DNA from: an uncultured Alphaproteobacteria bacterium
Lineage (GTDB): Bacteria > Pseudomonadota > Alphaproteobacteria > RF32 > CAG-239
Direction: 5' to 3'
Assembly (NCBI GenBank): GCA_934254675.1
Contig: CAKQLP010000009.1
Span: forward strand, 1 to 61,779
DNA length: 61,779 nt
Of this stretch, positions 17,801 to 25,741 are shown one piece after another. The first letter of the stretch is position 1; each line of letters begins with the position of its first letter. The notes below the pieces were generated by a model. The model was not told the DNA's origin and made no database searches. It was given only the letters and a program-made list of their open reading frames with translations. The translations under genes and the position numbers were made by a program.

Positions 17801-18599
17801 AACTATAGGGAAAACGTGGGCTTCTCCATTTTTAGGTGTGGTGCCGGCGCCGCAATGTCCTCCGGGGTATGCCCGTGTGATTACGTTAAATCCGGCGAGT
17901 TTTGAAGTCGGTTTGGCTGGTCAACTGAAACAAGCTACCGGTGAAACAAGGTATTATGTTGCTCCGATAGCATCTATGAAAGCCTCCGATGTGGCAGATT
18001 CAGTAAATAAAGAAACAGAGTTTGTTCAAGCTACGGTACAAGGTGTAGATCACGCATCCATGAAAATAGAAGGAACTTCGGCAGGCGCTACAGTGAATGG
18101 CGATGTAAATGTGTCTGGTTTAAAAAATATTAACACAAACGAGTATGTATTGTCGGCTAATGGTTCCAAACTTAAGCCTTTGGTTATTCAGCAAAGTACA
18201 CATTTAAAATCTCAGATAGTAAAATTGCCAGGAGTTAAGAGCAGTAAATATATTATAGGATGGGCAACTATCATGGGTTTCTTGTACTATAATAAGTATT
18301 ATACGGCGTTTGGTGCTCCAGACGATAATAGTTATTCTTGGAATATTTTTCCTGTAATGCCAGGGTCATTGGAAGGATATGCGACAGTATATTGTTATTT
18401 CAATAGAACCAATATGGATATCTCAAAGGATGGTAAATTGGATTTTAAGGGTGGATACAATACTTTTGTAGATAGCTACGATTATATGGTGAATCCTGCC
18501 TCAAAAAATCTTCCACGAGGCTATAAAAAAGTATCTGGTTCTTCTGCTTATAAAGAACGTCTCAACGATCCGGAGTTAAAATATAATGAAGTTTGGTAA
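14859..18599 (+). CDS. Giant PilV-like type IV prepilin adhesin
   Basis: The 1246-residue protein begins with a type III signal (RG|GLMIEALAMLGLIAVV at residues 14-29), placing Glu at +5 if cleaved between the two glycines, followed by the hydrophobic pilin helix. Residues about 45-200 resemble the constant N-terminal region of IncI-type shufflon protein PilV (AATIRTVMNAANDYVSSNYSWL, then FLPYGF). A long Asn/Asp/Gly-rich middle (about 200-960) of low-complexity beta-type sequence follows, and a C-terminal domain begins around 980 with PAPQCPPGYARV. PilV proteins sit at the tip of type IVb thin pili and select the recipient or host surface. IncI PilV is about 400-450 residues, so this one is about three times longer. 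No recombinase or inverted repeats for C-terminal switching are seen. Confidence 0.78.
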   Translation: MKRRNINKTIMQRGGLMIEALAMLGLIAVVTPTMYKKSAERTMEVEDINTAATIRTVMNAANDYVSSNYSWLISQMNANGQTVRDITAADIRPFLPYGFNLSQPLHNYNAPILKVKRPSTDSNNLTAFALFPATAAPEDGIGQERTSRIAALVGSNGGYKPTANTARGVGGIWSLNEGDFRDVFGNHGNQYSIVTASTDIINSATNNEVDMTKYLQRGSDNAAGTEWKNTMRTDLYMGGPNQDGDIYENLTGPYSIRNIKSLIVGTNAGEETGNYGLYIAPEAANPNAYVHGSLKAGEGQFKADNANLQFGGTEGAWNFVVSNVGKVMNRGDLELASDSGVWNDIKIGALQNNGSNKYLIQGSKSHPAASGGMSEPYDYGSLTFMDDLMKLTDARIVKDKKVKIMENGWAKDEDGNAYEDIKYQTYVHSSEDAGIPEFPVEIDANAKVKGLLAAGQIDTNKIRTASLSVGSEYVNSDYQWMTVDKDGVLIADPSRDTDNPTNTKNRINVNKDQIVLSVDKDAKEVTHPRGDGASDGHETSAHDAQIIMNAKNTVGVKNSDGTDGVVTKDASIEIKAPNTSIHGNSTTVSGQGTLIQAGSSTDYGVVGNNLDKNQLLLRNDNMKISMTVGETVTKDEDGTEHRTQNETAETVIGPRNEANKYKVRTVFDKGNVALVDSNLNILNSKKVPVFSVGSNTSRDSTYGDYSTQGSPDTGRLALLGRGSRYDIAMHGSVLFTDSGNYDSDKVSNVSEYNHIYMSVGAPNKMAAVNIVGGITDISSEGVIENKAEKTLVIDTSNSKNVNTYYNKSSTTEPGTIYIRKGYVEAVGASDAVIKRDKNNNTILPPRNIGAKDAPGVVVASRFVANNTTSSTDAGYGATVPDLLTENAKISYGLSGSNRYDTYMVNPAYTSVMHDIKLTTRGGARLSDILPDFINKGIYVVTNTFNEVEGDDLTYERWPQAISSTDGIKFYKKEKYTPIKEITIGKTWASPFLGVVPAPQCPPGYARVITLNPASFEVGLAGQLKQATGETRYYVAPIASMKASDVADSVNKETEFVQATVQGVDHASMKIEGTSAGATVNGDVNVSGLKNINTNEYVLSANGSKLKPLVIQQSTHLKSQIVKLPGVKSSKYIIGWATIMGFLYYNKYYTAFGAPDDNSYSWNIFPVMPGSLEGYATVYCYFNRTNMDISKDGKLDFKGGYNTFVDSYDYMVNPASKNLPRGYKKVSGSSAYKERLNDPELKYNEVW

Positions 18600-18717
18600 T
18601 CTGTTGATATCTTTTCGATTAAACTTGAAATTATAGGAGATATTATTGAATATGTTATTGCGCAGTTAGATACGTAATTAGAGGAACGGTACGTCGCAAT
18701 GCTGTTTCTTTGATGAG

Positions 18718-18751
18718 AAAATCTCCATCCTTCGCAGATGGAGATTTTTTC
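18718..18751. terminator. Bidirectional terminator between adhesin and tkt
   Basis: An 11-bp stem (AAATCTCCATC with GATGGAGATTT) with a 7-base loop has T-runs on both strands. It separates the converging PilV-like and transketolase genes. Confidence 0.88.
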
Positions 18752-18779
18752 TATTTAAAATTCTGTATGTTTTACCTAA

Positions 18780-20744
18780 TTACAAAATGTTACGCACTTT
18801 TTCCACAATGTGCTCCACGGTGATGCCAAAGTGTTTATAAACATCTTCGCCTTTTCCTGAGGCACCGAATCCGCTCAATCCAATCACATTTTCGCTTGAG
18901 CCGGTGTATTTTTCCCAACCATAGACAGCAGCTGCCTCCACAGCGATTCGCGGCGCTTTACCCAATATCGAACGTTTGTATTCTTCCGGTTGCGCGTCAA
19001 AAAGCTCGCAACACGGCATGGAAACCACACTGACTTCAACACCGTCGGCGCGCAAGCGCTTTTGCGCTTCAACAGCCAAGGCAACTTCTGTTCCGGTGGC
19101 GAGAATCGTCGCTTGCGGCTCTCTTTGCGCCGGAGAAATCACATAGGCGCCGAATCGGCTCATGTTTTCTGTGGTTTTTGTTCGCAGAGTCGGAACATTT
19201 TGGCGGGAAAGCGCTAAAATGCTCGGTGTTTGTTCGCTTTCCAACGCAATTTTCCACGCTTCGGCTGTTTCCACCACATCGCATGGGCGGAAAGTATATA
19301 TGTTTGGCATAGCGCGGTATGACGCCAAATGTTCAATCGGCTGATGCGTCGGACCGTCTTCGCCGACACCGATAGAATCGTGCGTCAACACATAAATCAC
19401 CCGTAGTCCCATTAACGCCGCCAAACGCATGGATGGTCGCATGTAGTCGGAAAATACAAAAAACGTGCCGCCGTAAGGAATAACACCTCCATGCAAGGCC
19501 ATGCCGTTCATAATCGCGCCCATGGCGTGTTCGCGGATGCCGTACATCACGTTGTTGCCGTCATAGTCCGCGGCGGTGATGGTTTTCATGCCTTCGACAA
19601 AGGTTAAGTTCGACGCCGCCAAATCCGCCGAGCCGCCGATGATTTGCGGTATGCGTCCCATAATGTTTTCCAAACACAACTGAGAAGCTTTGCGGGTGGC
19701 AACGGAAATTTGCTCTTTTACGGCTTTGTTTTCCAACTCATTTAAATCTTTATTCCAATTTTGCGGCAGTTTATTTGTAATATAATCTAAAAATTTTGCG
19801 TTGGTTTGAGCGTTGTTTTGCCATTCGGCGTATTGCGCCGCTGAACGCTGGCCGGCCGCGCGCCATGCCGCCATGATTTCTGTCGGAATCTCAAACGGCT
19901 CCGCTGTCCAGCCTAAGTTTTGCCGCATTTCCGCCAATTCTTCCGCTCCCAATGGCGAACCATGAACTTTTGGAGTGCCTTGCTTGTGCGGCGCTCCAAA
20001 ACCAATGGTCGTTTTGCACGCAATCAAGGTTGGTTTGTCTGATTTTTGCGCTTGTTCAATGGCGTCGGCAATTTCGGAATAGTCTTGACCATTGATGCTG
20101 ATTGTGTTCCAGCCCACAGCCTTAAAACGGGCAATTTGGTCGGTGCCGTTGGACTTATCAACCGTGCCGTCGATTGTGATGTTGTTGTTGTCCCAAAAGA
20201 CAATCAGTTTGTTGAGCTTCCACAATCCGGCTAAAGAAATCGCCTCTTCGGATATTCCTTCCATTAAACAGCCGTCGCCGCATATCACATAGGTGTAGTG
20301 ATTGCATAAATCATTGCCGAATTCCGCGTTGATGCGGCGTTCAGCCAATGCCATGCCCACAGCGGACGAAATGCCTTGTCCGAGAGGGCCGGTTGTCATG
20401 TCGATGCCGGCTAAATGTCCGTATTCCGGATGTCCCGCCGTTTTTGAACCCAATTGGCGGAAATTCTTTATATCATCCAAAGTGATGTCGTTGTAACCCA
20501 TTAAATAAAACAGCGAATAAAGCAACATTGAGCCGTGTCCCGCCGACAAAACAAAACGATCGCGGTCAAACCAACGTGGATCCGCCGGATTAACCTTGAG
20601 GTATCGGCCAAACAATACGGCGGCCACATCAGCCATGCCCAGCGGCATTCCGGGGTGTCCGGACTTGGCTTTTTCGATAGCGTCGGCACTTAAAAAACGG
20701 ATGGCGTTGGCCATTTGCTGTAATTTATGCTGTTCCTGATTCAT
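18780..20744 (-). CDS. tkt: Transketolase
   Basis: The 654-residue thiamine-diphosphate enzyme moves two-carbon units in the non-oxidative pentose phosphate pathway. The cofactor motif GDG..(26)..NN is present (CGDGCLMEG to FWDNNNITIDG). The N-terminal AIEKAKSGHPGMP and the second-domain DSIGVGEDGPTHQP carry substrate-binding His residues. Length is that of bacterial transketolases (about 660). The gene follows the rRNA methyltransferase by 9 bases with ribosome-binding site TAGGAGAAAAAA, so it appears to be the last gene of a three-gene unit with the diguanylate cyclase. Cytoplasmic. Confidence 0.97.
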   Translation of the reverse strand: MNQEQHKLQQMANAIRFLSADAIEKAKSGHPGMPLGMADVAAVLFGRYLKVNPADPRWFDRDRFVLSAGHGSMLLYSLFYLMGYNDITLDDIKNFRQLGSKTAGHPEYGHLAGIDMTTGPLGQGISSAVGMALAERRINAEFGNDLCNHYTYVICGDGCLMEGISEEAISLAGLWKLNKLIVFWDNNNITIDGTVDKSNGTDQIARFKAVGWNTISINGQDYSEIADAIEQAQKSDKPTLIACKTTIGFGAPHKQGTPKVHGSPLGAEELAEMRQNLGWTAEPFEIPTEIMAAWRAAGQRSAAQYAEWQNNAQTNAKFLDYITNKLPQNWNKDLNELENKAVKEQISVATRKASQLCLENIMGRIPQIIGGSADLAASNLTFVEGMKTITAADYDGNNVMYGIREHAMGAIMNGMALHGGVIPYGGTFFVFSDYMRPSMRLAALMGLRVIYVLTHDSIGVGEDGPTHQPIEHLASYRAMPNIYTFRPCDVVETAEAWKIALESEQTPSILALSRQNVPTLRTKTTENMSRFGAYVISPAQREPQATILATGTEVALAVEAQKRLRADGVEVSVVSMPCCELFDAQPEEYKRSILGKAPRIAVEAAAVYGWEKYTGSSENVIGLSGFGASGKGEDVYKHFGITVEHIVEKVRNIL

Positions 20745-20753
20745 TTTTTTCTC

Positions 20754-21890
20754 CTATAATTTTTCAAATAACGCGACTAATTCGCTGTGCGCGGAATAAA
20801 CAAATTGGTCAACCAATGTTATTTCGCTGATTTTATAACCGCCGGAAAGCAATGTGTTGGCGTCGTTTACAAACGTGCGCGGATTGCATGACACGGCAAT
20901 AATTTTTTGCGGCTGTTCGGACGGCGGCATGGCGGCTATTTGCGTTGTCTGCGCCGTTGCGCCCGCTCGGGGCGGATCAAACACCACAATGTCAAATTCT
21001 TTTAGCTCGTTTGCGTCCAACGGATATTTAAACAAGTTTTTGCGACAAATCTTGATGTTGGAAATCATGTTGTGATGAACCGATTTTTGGAAACCTTCCA
21101 ATAGTTCGTCCGAAGAGTCTATGGCTGTGATTTTGTTTTTGAGATTGGCCGCCAGCGGATAAGAAAAAGTTCCGACGCCACAAAATAAATCTGCTATGTT
21201 GCCAGTGGAATTGCCTATATATTTCATCACTAATTCTATTAACGCATGCTCGCCTGCGTCGGAAGCTTGTAAAAACGTTCCCGCCGGAATAAAAACCCGA
21301 TAGCCGCCAATATTCAGATACGGTCGGCTTTTTTCTACCACTGTTTCCGGCTTGCCGCTTTTTATTTGCACTGAAATTCGGGCAATATCCTCAAGGCTGT
21401 TGGCAAAGTCGCACAAAGCCATCCGATGCTCCAAACTTAGCGGTTCTTCAATTTCAAACAATATATCCAAACCATTAACGGCTTCGGTTAGCCAAATGTC
21501 ACCATTTCCGATGTTATAAGTGCGGAACTTTTTGTTTTTTAGCTTTTCCGTAGATTTTATGGCGCAAAAGTCGGTCAAAAAACGCCGGAGATGCGGTAAA
21601 ACATTGTTGATTTTGGCGGTTAGTAACATGCAATTTTCAATGTTTGTCAGCTCGTGGCTTTTGCTTTCATTAAAACCTAATTGCAAATTTCCGCGTTGGT
21701 GCTTAAAAGCTAATTCGGCGCGGCGGCGAGTGCCATCGGCTATGAAAACAGGCGCGCCGATGCAAACATCATCTTGTTTAAGCGCCGTGACGGTTTTTTC
21801 AAATTGTTCTAATTTAAATTTGCGGTAATTTTCCAATCCAAGGCTGCGATACGGGCAGCCGCCGCAATTTTGCTGATAGGGACAAGACAT
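20754..21890 (-). CDS. 23S rRNA (uracil-5-)-methyltransferase, RlmD/TrmA family
   Basis: The 378-residue enzyme belongs to the TrmA/RumA class that makes 5-methyluridine in RNA using S-adenosylmethionine. The N-terminal CPYQQNCGGC plus a later Cys (near residue 87) form the [4Fe-4S] cluster seen in RlmC/RlmD. The C-terminal Rossmann domain has DLFCGVGTFSYPLA, FDPPRAG and the catalytic VSCNPRTF. No TRAM domain precedes the cluster, as in RlmC, so the exact target (U747 or U1939) cannot be chosen from sequence. It sits between the diguanylate cyclase gene (9 bases upstream) and tkt (9 bases downstream). Confidence 0.88.
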   Translation of the reverse strand: MSCPYQQNCGGCPYRSLGLENYRKFKLEQFEKTVTALKQDDVCIGAPVFIADGTRRRAELAFKHQRGNLQLGFNESKSHELTNIENCMLLTAKINNVLPHLRRFLTDFCAIKSTEKLKNKKFRTYNIGNGDIWLTEAVNGLDILFEIEEPLSLEHRMALCDFANSLEDIARISVQIKSGKPETVVEKSRPYLNIGGYRVFIPAGTFLQASDAGEHALIELVMKYIGNSTGNIADLFCGVGTFSYPLAANLKNKITAIDSSDELLEGFQKSVHHNMISNIKICRKNLFKYPLDANELKEFDIVVFDPPRAGATAQTTQIAAMPPSEQPQKIIAVSCNPRTFVNDANTLLSGGYKISEITLVDQFVYSAHSELVALFEKL

Positions 21891-21899
21891 TTTTATTCC

Positions 21900-23564
21900 T
21901 TATAAAATTTTATTTTCATAATTATCTAACAATGAAATTTCTTCAGTTTCCTCATTTTGAAAAACCGGATGAATATTTCGGTTTTGTTTGGTGGATTTTT
22001 TCCTTTTGAGTTGCTTTACTTTTTGCTCGTCATAAGCTTCCACTCGGTTGCGTCCGTTGTTTTTTGCCAAATACATGGCGTCGTCAACTTGCCGTAGCAA
22101 AACGTCTAAACTGGCTGTTTTTTCGGAAGACACAACGCCGATACTGACCGTAAAATGAAATTTTTCACCTTTTTCGCTTTCTATTTCTAAATTAGAAATG
22201 CTTTGGCGCAAACGTTCCGCCACAATTTGCGCCGAATGGATATTTGTATTTTCTAAATAAATAACAAATTCTTCTCCACCGAAACGGCAAACAATGTCAT
22301 CTTCTCGCAAATCATTTTGACAGCAGGCAACCAATTCTGTCAACACCTTGTCTCCGGTTTTATGTCCGTAGGTGTCGTTGACATTTTTAAAATTATCCGC
22401 GTCTATCATTAACAAACTGAAATTTTGTGATTTTTTCAATACATTTTTAACGCATTCCGGAACCATTTTTTCAAAATAGCGTCTGTTCCAAGCCAATGTT
22501 AATGGATCACGTTCGGCTTGAAATTGTAAAGACGTTTCACGCTCTTTACGCAAGGTGATGTTCTGAAAAGCCATATATAACGCCATTTCATTGTTGTATT
22601 CTATGGTTTTTGCCGATACGGAAAGCCAAAAAGGCGTTGAATTTATCAGGTTGCAAACCATAATGTCAAAGTCTTGAAGCTCGTGTTCCTTTTCTAATTT
22701 TTTGAAAAGAGCTTTCCGGCTTTCTTCATCCACAAAAAAGTCTTTTAGTTTAAAATAATGACATTCTTTTTTAGTTATTCCCAATAATTCGCCGGCTTTG
22801 TTATTGATGAGCAATATTTTATCGCCGGTGATTTTAGAAATGATAATCGGGAAAGGCGAAGAATCTATCATTGCCGATATTTGAATGTTAAGTTTGTCGA
22901 TGGTGTTCCAACTTTTTTGCAATTCTTGCCGCAGTAAGTTTATTTTGATAAAAATCATGGCCGCGGTGAAAATATAAAGCCAAAACCAGTTAAGTATGTT
23001 TAGATTCAGCCAATTGTATTTGAAAAAATAGGTCGAAACAATAAGCTTTCCCCAGAGCATGAAAATGGATAAAATTAACAGCAAATATCCAAAATTGAAA
23101 TTCTTGAAAACTTTATACATGGCGGTCAGCATAAAAAATGTCAGACCGCAAAGCGTTACGCTTGAGTTGATAAAGCTGATGCTGCTGGGACTGTAATTAT
23201 AAAAAGAATAGTAAAGTCCGAATGTTAAGCATGTTGAAACGTAAAATGTCAGAATTTCCCGATTGCCTGATTGGTTGTTTTGAAGCTCTGAAGCGGCGTT
23301 TAACCAAATGACAGAGGTAAATAAAGCTAGAATCATTTCAACAAATGATACAAAATTATAATTGAGTCCTATTTTGTATAAAATATGCTCATTTTCGGTT
23401 AAATAGGTTATTAAAACAAGGATAAGATTTCCTAACTGAAATAAAAAAAGTCCTTTGAAAACTTTGGACGAACTTACAAAAAACACCGATCCCATGCCGA
23501 TGAACAGGGATAAAAATCCAAAAAGTATATTGTAGCCAGAATAAAATATGTTAGAGCTTAACAT
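21900..23564 (-). CDS. Membrane diguanylate cyclase with PAS domain
   Basis: The 554-residue protein has about seven membrane helices in residues 5-210, a PAS domain (about 228-340) and a GGDEF domain (about 345-510). The active site reads FGGEEF (428-433), which is a functional variant, and the inhibitory I-site Arg420-x-x-Asp423 stands at the canonical five residues upstream. It should make cyclic di-GMP from two GTP with product feedback inhibition. Cyclic di-GMP often controls pili and adhesion, and a pilus adhesin is encoded just beyond tkt. The 7TM sensor region resembles the MASE type in layout but I do not recognise the subfamily. The basic C-terminal tail (about 515-554) is low complexity. 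Confidence 0.92.
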   Translation of the reverse strand: MLSSNIFYSGYNILFGFLSLFIGMGSVFFVSSSKVFKGLFLFQLGNLILVLITYLTENEHILYKIGLNYNFVSFVEMILALFTSVIWLNAASELQNNQSGNREILTFYVSTCLTFGLYYSFYNYSPSSISFINSSVTLCGLTFFMLTAMYKVFKNFNFGYLLLILSIFMLWGKLIVSTYFFKYNWLNLNILNWFWLYIFTAAMIFIKINLLRQELQKSWNTIDKLNIQISAMIDSSPFPIIISKITGDKILLINNKAGELLGITKKECHYFKLKDFFVDEESRKALFKKLEKEHELQDFDIMVCNLINSTPFWLSVSAKTIEYNNEMALYMAFQNITLRKERETSLQFQAERDPLTLAWNRRYFEKMVPECVKNVLKKSQNFSLLMIDADNFKNVNDTYGHKTGDKVLTELVACCQNDLREDDIVCRFGGEEFVIYLENTNIHSAQIVAERLRQSISNLEIESEKGEKFHFTVSIGVVSSEKTASLDVLLRQVDDAMYLAKNNGRNRVEAYDEQKVKQLKRKKSTKQNRNIHPVFQNEETEEISLLDNYENKIL

Positions 23565-23701
23565 TATTACACCATTTTTAAATAAAATATATCATATACT
23601 AACGGCAATTCTTAGAAAAACAAACATTATTTAAAAAAAATGATGAAAAAATTTTTTTAATGGGCTAAATATAGAATATATCGATTGTAGGGGAGATTAA
23701 A

Positions 23702-24889
23702 ATGACATATACCGCTCCAGACCATTATAGTTATAAATTTCGGTTTGATATTGAAAAATTACCGGCATCGCAAAAAGACAGAATTCCATGCAAATTAGCC
23801 GCGTGGGGAATTTTAGTCGGTTTGTTCTTTGTGGCGTTGGGGTTGTTTGAAGCTGTCTCTTATTTTATTGAAACGCCGGAAACGTCTTATGATTTTAGTC
23901 TTCCGGAACAAGAAACATCTTCTCTCAGTCAGTTGAGGTGTTTTTTTGATATATTTGTGTTTGTTTTTGGGGGATTGATTGTCGCTCTTTCTGTGATGGG
24001 ACTTCTTCGTTATAAAAAAATATTTTTTGATGGTGAAAAAATAAAAATTGTTCACAAGCCTTTATTTGGTGACAAAAAAGTAGAAGTTGAAGATTTATAT
24101 AATTATTTAGGTGTTTTGTTCAAAGTTGAATATTATCAACTGGGGTTGATTAATCGTAATCGTTATATCATTGAACTTTATCACAAAGATAAAAATAAAC
24201 GCGTGCCTTTATATATTAGCACAAGCGGTCGAAATATCCGCAAAATTTGGGAATATTACGCCGCTAAATTGAAAATGCCTGCGTTGTTTTTGACAGATCA
24301 CGGTTTGGTTTCCAGACATCATACTGAATTGAATAAAACCCTAAAAGAAATGGCAAAAAAATGGCAGTTGAAAGCCTTGTATCAAACAGGACCTGCTTCG
24401 CCGGATTCTGTGAAATGCAAAGTTAAAAAGAACAAAGTGATTGTTAAAGAGAAAAAGTTATTTTTTGATGCTTATAGTATGTTGGCTTTTTTAGGGACAC
24501 TTTTTTTGGGCGCGGTTATCGTTGCCTTAATTTATTATCATAAAGTTGTTTTACCTTTTATCGGTTTATGGTGGTTTTGCGGTATTTTGGCGTTTTGCTC
24601 GGCGGTCATTATTTATGCCCTATTGAGCATTTTTAGTAAGGATGTCTTGATTGTGACTAATCGGGATATTATCTTAGGTCATAATGTTTTATTTTTGCGC
24701 ACAGATGCTGAATTTTTGCCAAAAAATCAGATAGAAGCTGTTGATGTTGGGCATAATCCGACAACCGACAGATATTATTTATCGGTTATATCTCACGATA
24801 AAAGCATGATTTTTGGAAAAAATATGCCTGTTGATGATTTGCGTTGGGTCAGAGGATATATAATTAGGGAAATTGTTCGTCAAGATTAA
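23702..24889 (+). CDS. Membrane protein with duplicated 2TM + PH-like unit
   Basis: The 395-residue protein is not a known named family. It consists of two similar halves. Each half has a pair of membrane helices (about 33-53 and 77-101; 262-282 and 289-311) followed by a mainly beta domain of about 100 residues that resembles the bacterial PH-like fold (IFFDGEKIKIVHKPLFGDK; DVLIVTNRDIILGHN). Such proteins are often inner-membrane envelope-stress or lipid-associated factors. The start follows GGGGAGATTAAA. It is monocistronic or leads the yfgM-bamB-der group (about 70 bases). Function unknown. Confidence 0.72.
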   Translation: MTYTAPDHYSYKFRFDIEKLPASQKDRIPCKLAAWGILVGLFFVALGLFEAVSYFIETPETSYDFSLPEQETSSLSQLRCFFDIFVFVFGGLIVALSVMGLLRYKKIFFDGEKIKIVHKPLFGDKKVEVEDLYNYLGVLFKVEYYQLGLINRNRYIIELYHKDKNKRVPLYISTSGRNIRKIWEYYAAKLKMPALFLTDHGLVSRHHTELNKTLKEMAKKWQLKALYQTGPASPDSVKCKVKKNKVIVKEKKLFFDAYSMLAFLGTLFLGAVIVALIYYHKVVLPFIGLWWFCGILAFCSAVIIYALLSIFSKDVLIVTNRDIILGHNVLFLRTDAEFLPKNQIEAVDVGHNPTTDRYYLSVISHDKSMIFGKNMPVDDLRWVRGYIIREIVRQD

Positions 24890-24961
24890 TAAAATAATTT
24901 GCTTTATTCCGCTTTATTTGGTATGGATAAAATAACTTTTGTTTTTTATGGGGATAAAATT

Positions 24962-25726
24962 ATGAAAAATACAGAAAAAAAGCTAAGAAAAAATACTGCT
25001 AAAAAAAATACGGCGGTAAAATCTGAAAAAAAAGCGACAGCTGCTGTTGTTTCGACAGCTAAGAAGGATGTTAATCCTGATTTGACAGATGCTTTTATTA
25101 ATGAAGTTAGCGAAGAGGTTAAAAACGATAGTTTTAAAGAGTTGTGGAATCGTTATGGCTTGATTGTTATTGCAATTGTGGTTATAGCAGTTTGCGGTGC
25201 GGTTTCTTTTGAAAAAATTAAAAACGGATATCAAGAGAGAAATCGTTTAAATACAGAAGCGTATATGGACTCTGCTCGGCGTCAAGATCCGGAAGCAATG
25301 ATTGCGGCGTTGCAAAAAATAAATCAAACGGATCATGGTATTTATGGTGATTTTGCCCGTTTGCAAATTGCCAATGTTTTGTTTGAACAGCAGAAAAACG
25401 ATGAGGCTTTGTCTATGCTTGAGTCTTTGATGAAAGATAATCAGGCAAATTCTGAAGTCAAACAGATTGCTTTGATTAAATATGCTACATATAAAGTTGA
25501 TTCAATGAACAAACAAGAATTAACAGATTTATTGCAACCTATTTTGGCGGCAAACAATTCTTGGACACCATTGGCAAATGATTTACTTGCTATGTCGGCT
25601 ATACGGGAAGGAGATTTGCAAACAGCTCGGGAAATTTATTCAAACTTATTAAAAATAAAAGATTTGCCGGAAAGTTTTAAATCTAAAATTCAAGAAATGC
25701 TGTCATCATTAAATACGGCAGAATAA
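24962..25726 (+). CDS. YfgM-like TPR membrane protein
   Basis: The protein (254 residues from the ATG at 24962) has a Lys-rich cytosolic N-terminus, one membrane helix (about residues 61-82, GLIVIAIVVIAVCGAV) and a periplasmic region with TPR-like repeats, the plan of YfgM (PF09976). YfgM is an ancillary subunit of the SecYEG translocon that works with periplasmic chaperones. The upstream TTG at 24899 is unlikely, since the ATG has GGGGAT ahead of it. It precedes bamB and der, the same gene order as in E. coli (yfgM-bamB-der), which strongly supports the call. Confidence 0.85.
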   Translation: MKNTEKKLRKNTAKKNTAVKSEKKATAAVVSTAKKDVNPDLTDAFINEVSEEVKNDSFKELWNRYGLIVIAIVVIAVCGAVSFEKIKNGYQERNRLNTEAYMDSARRQDPEAMIAALQKINQTDHGIYGDFARLQIANVLFEQQKNDEALSMLESLMKDNQANSEVKQIALIKYATYKVDSMNKQELTDLLQPILAANNSWTPLANDLLAMSAIREGDLQTAREIYSNLLKIKDLPESFKSKIQEMLSSLNTAE

Positions 25727-25741
25727 TTACTGCGGGGAAAA

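Noticed and set aside
14859..18599. Shufflon (DNA inversion system) at the PilV-like gene
   Set aside because: No inverted 19-bp-type repeats or Rci recombinase gene were noticed around the C-terminal part.
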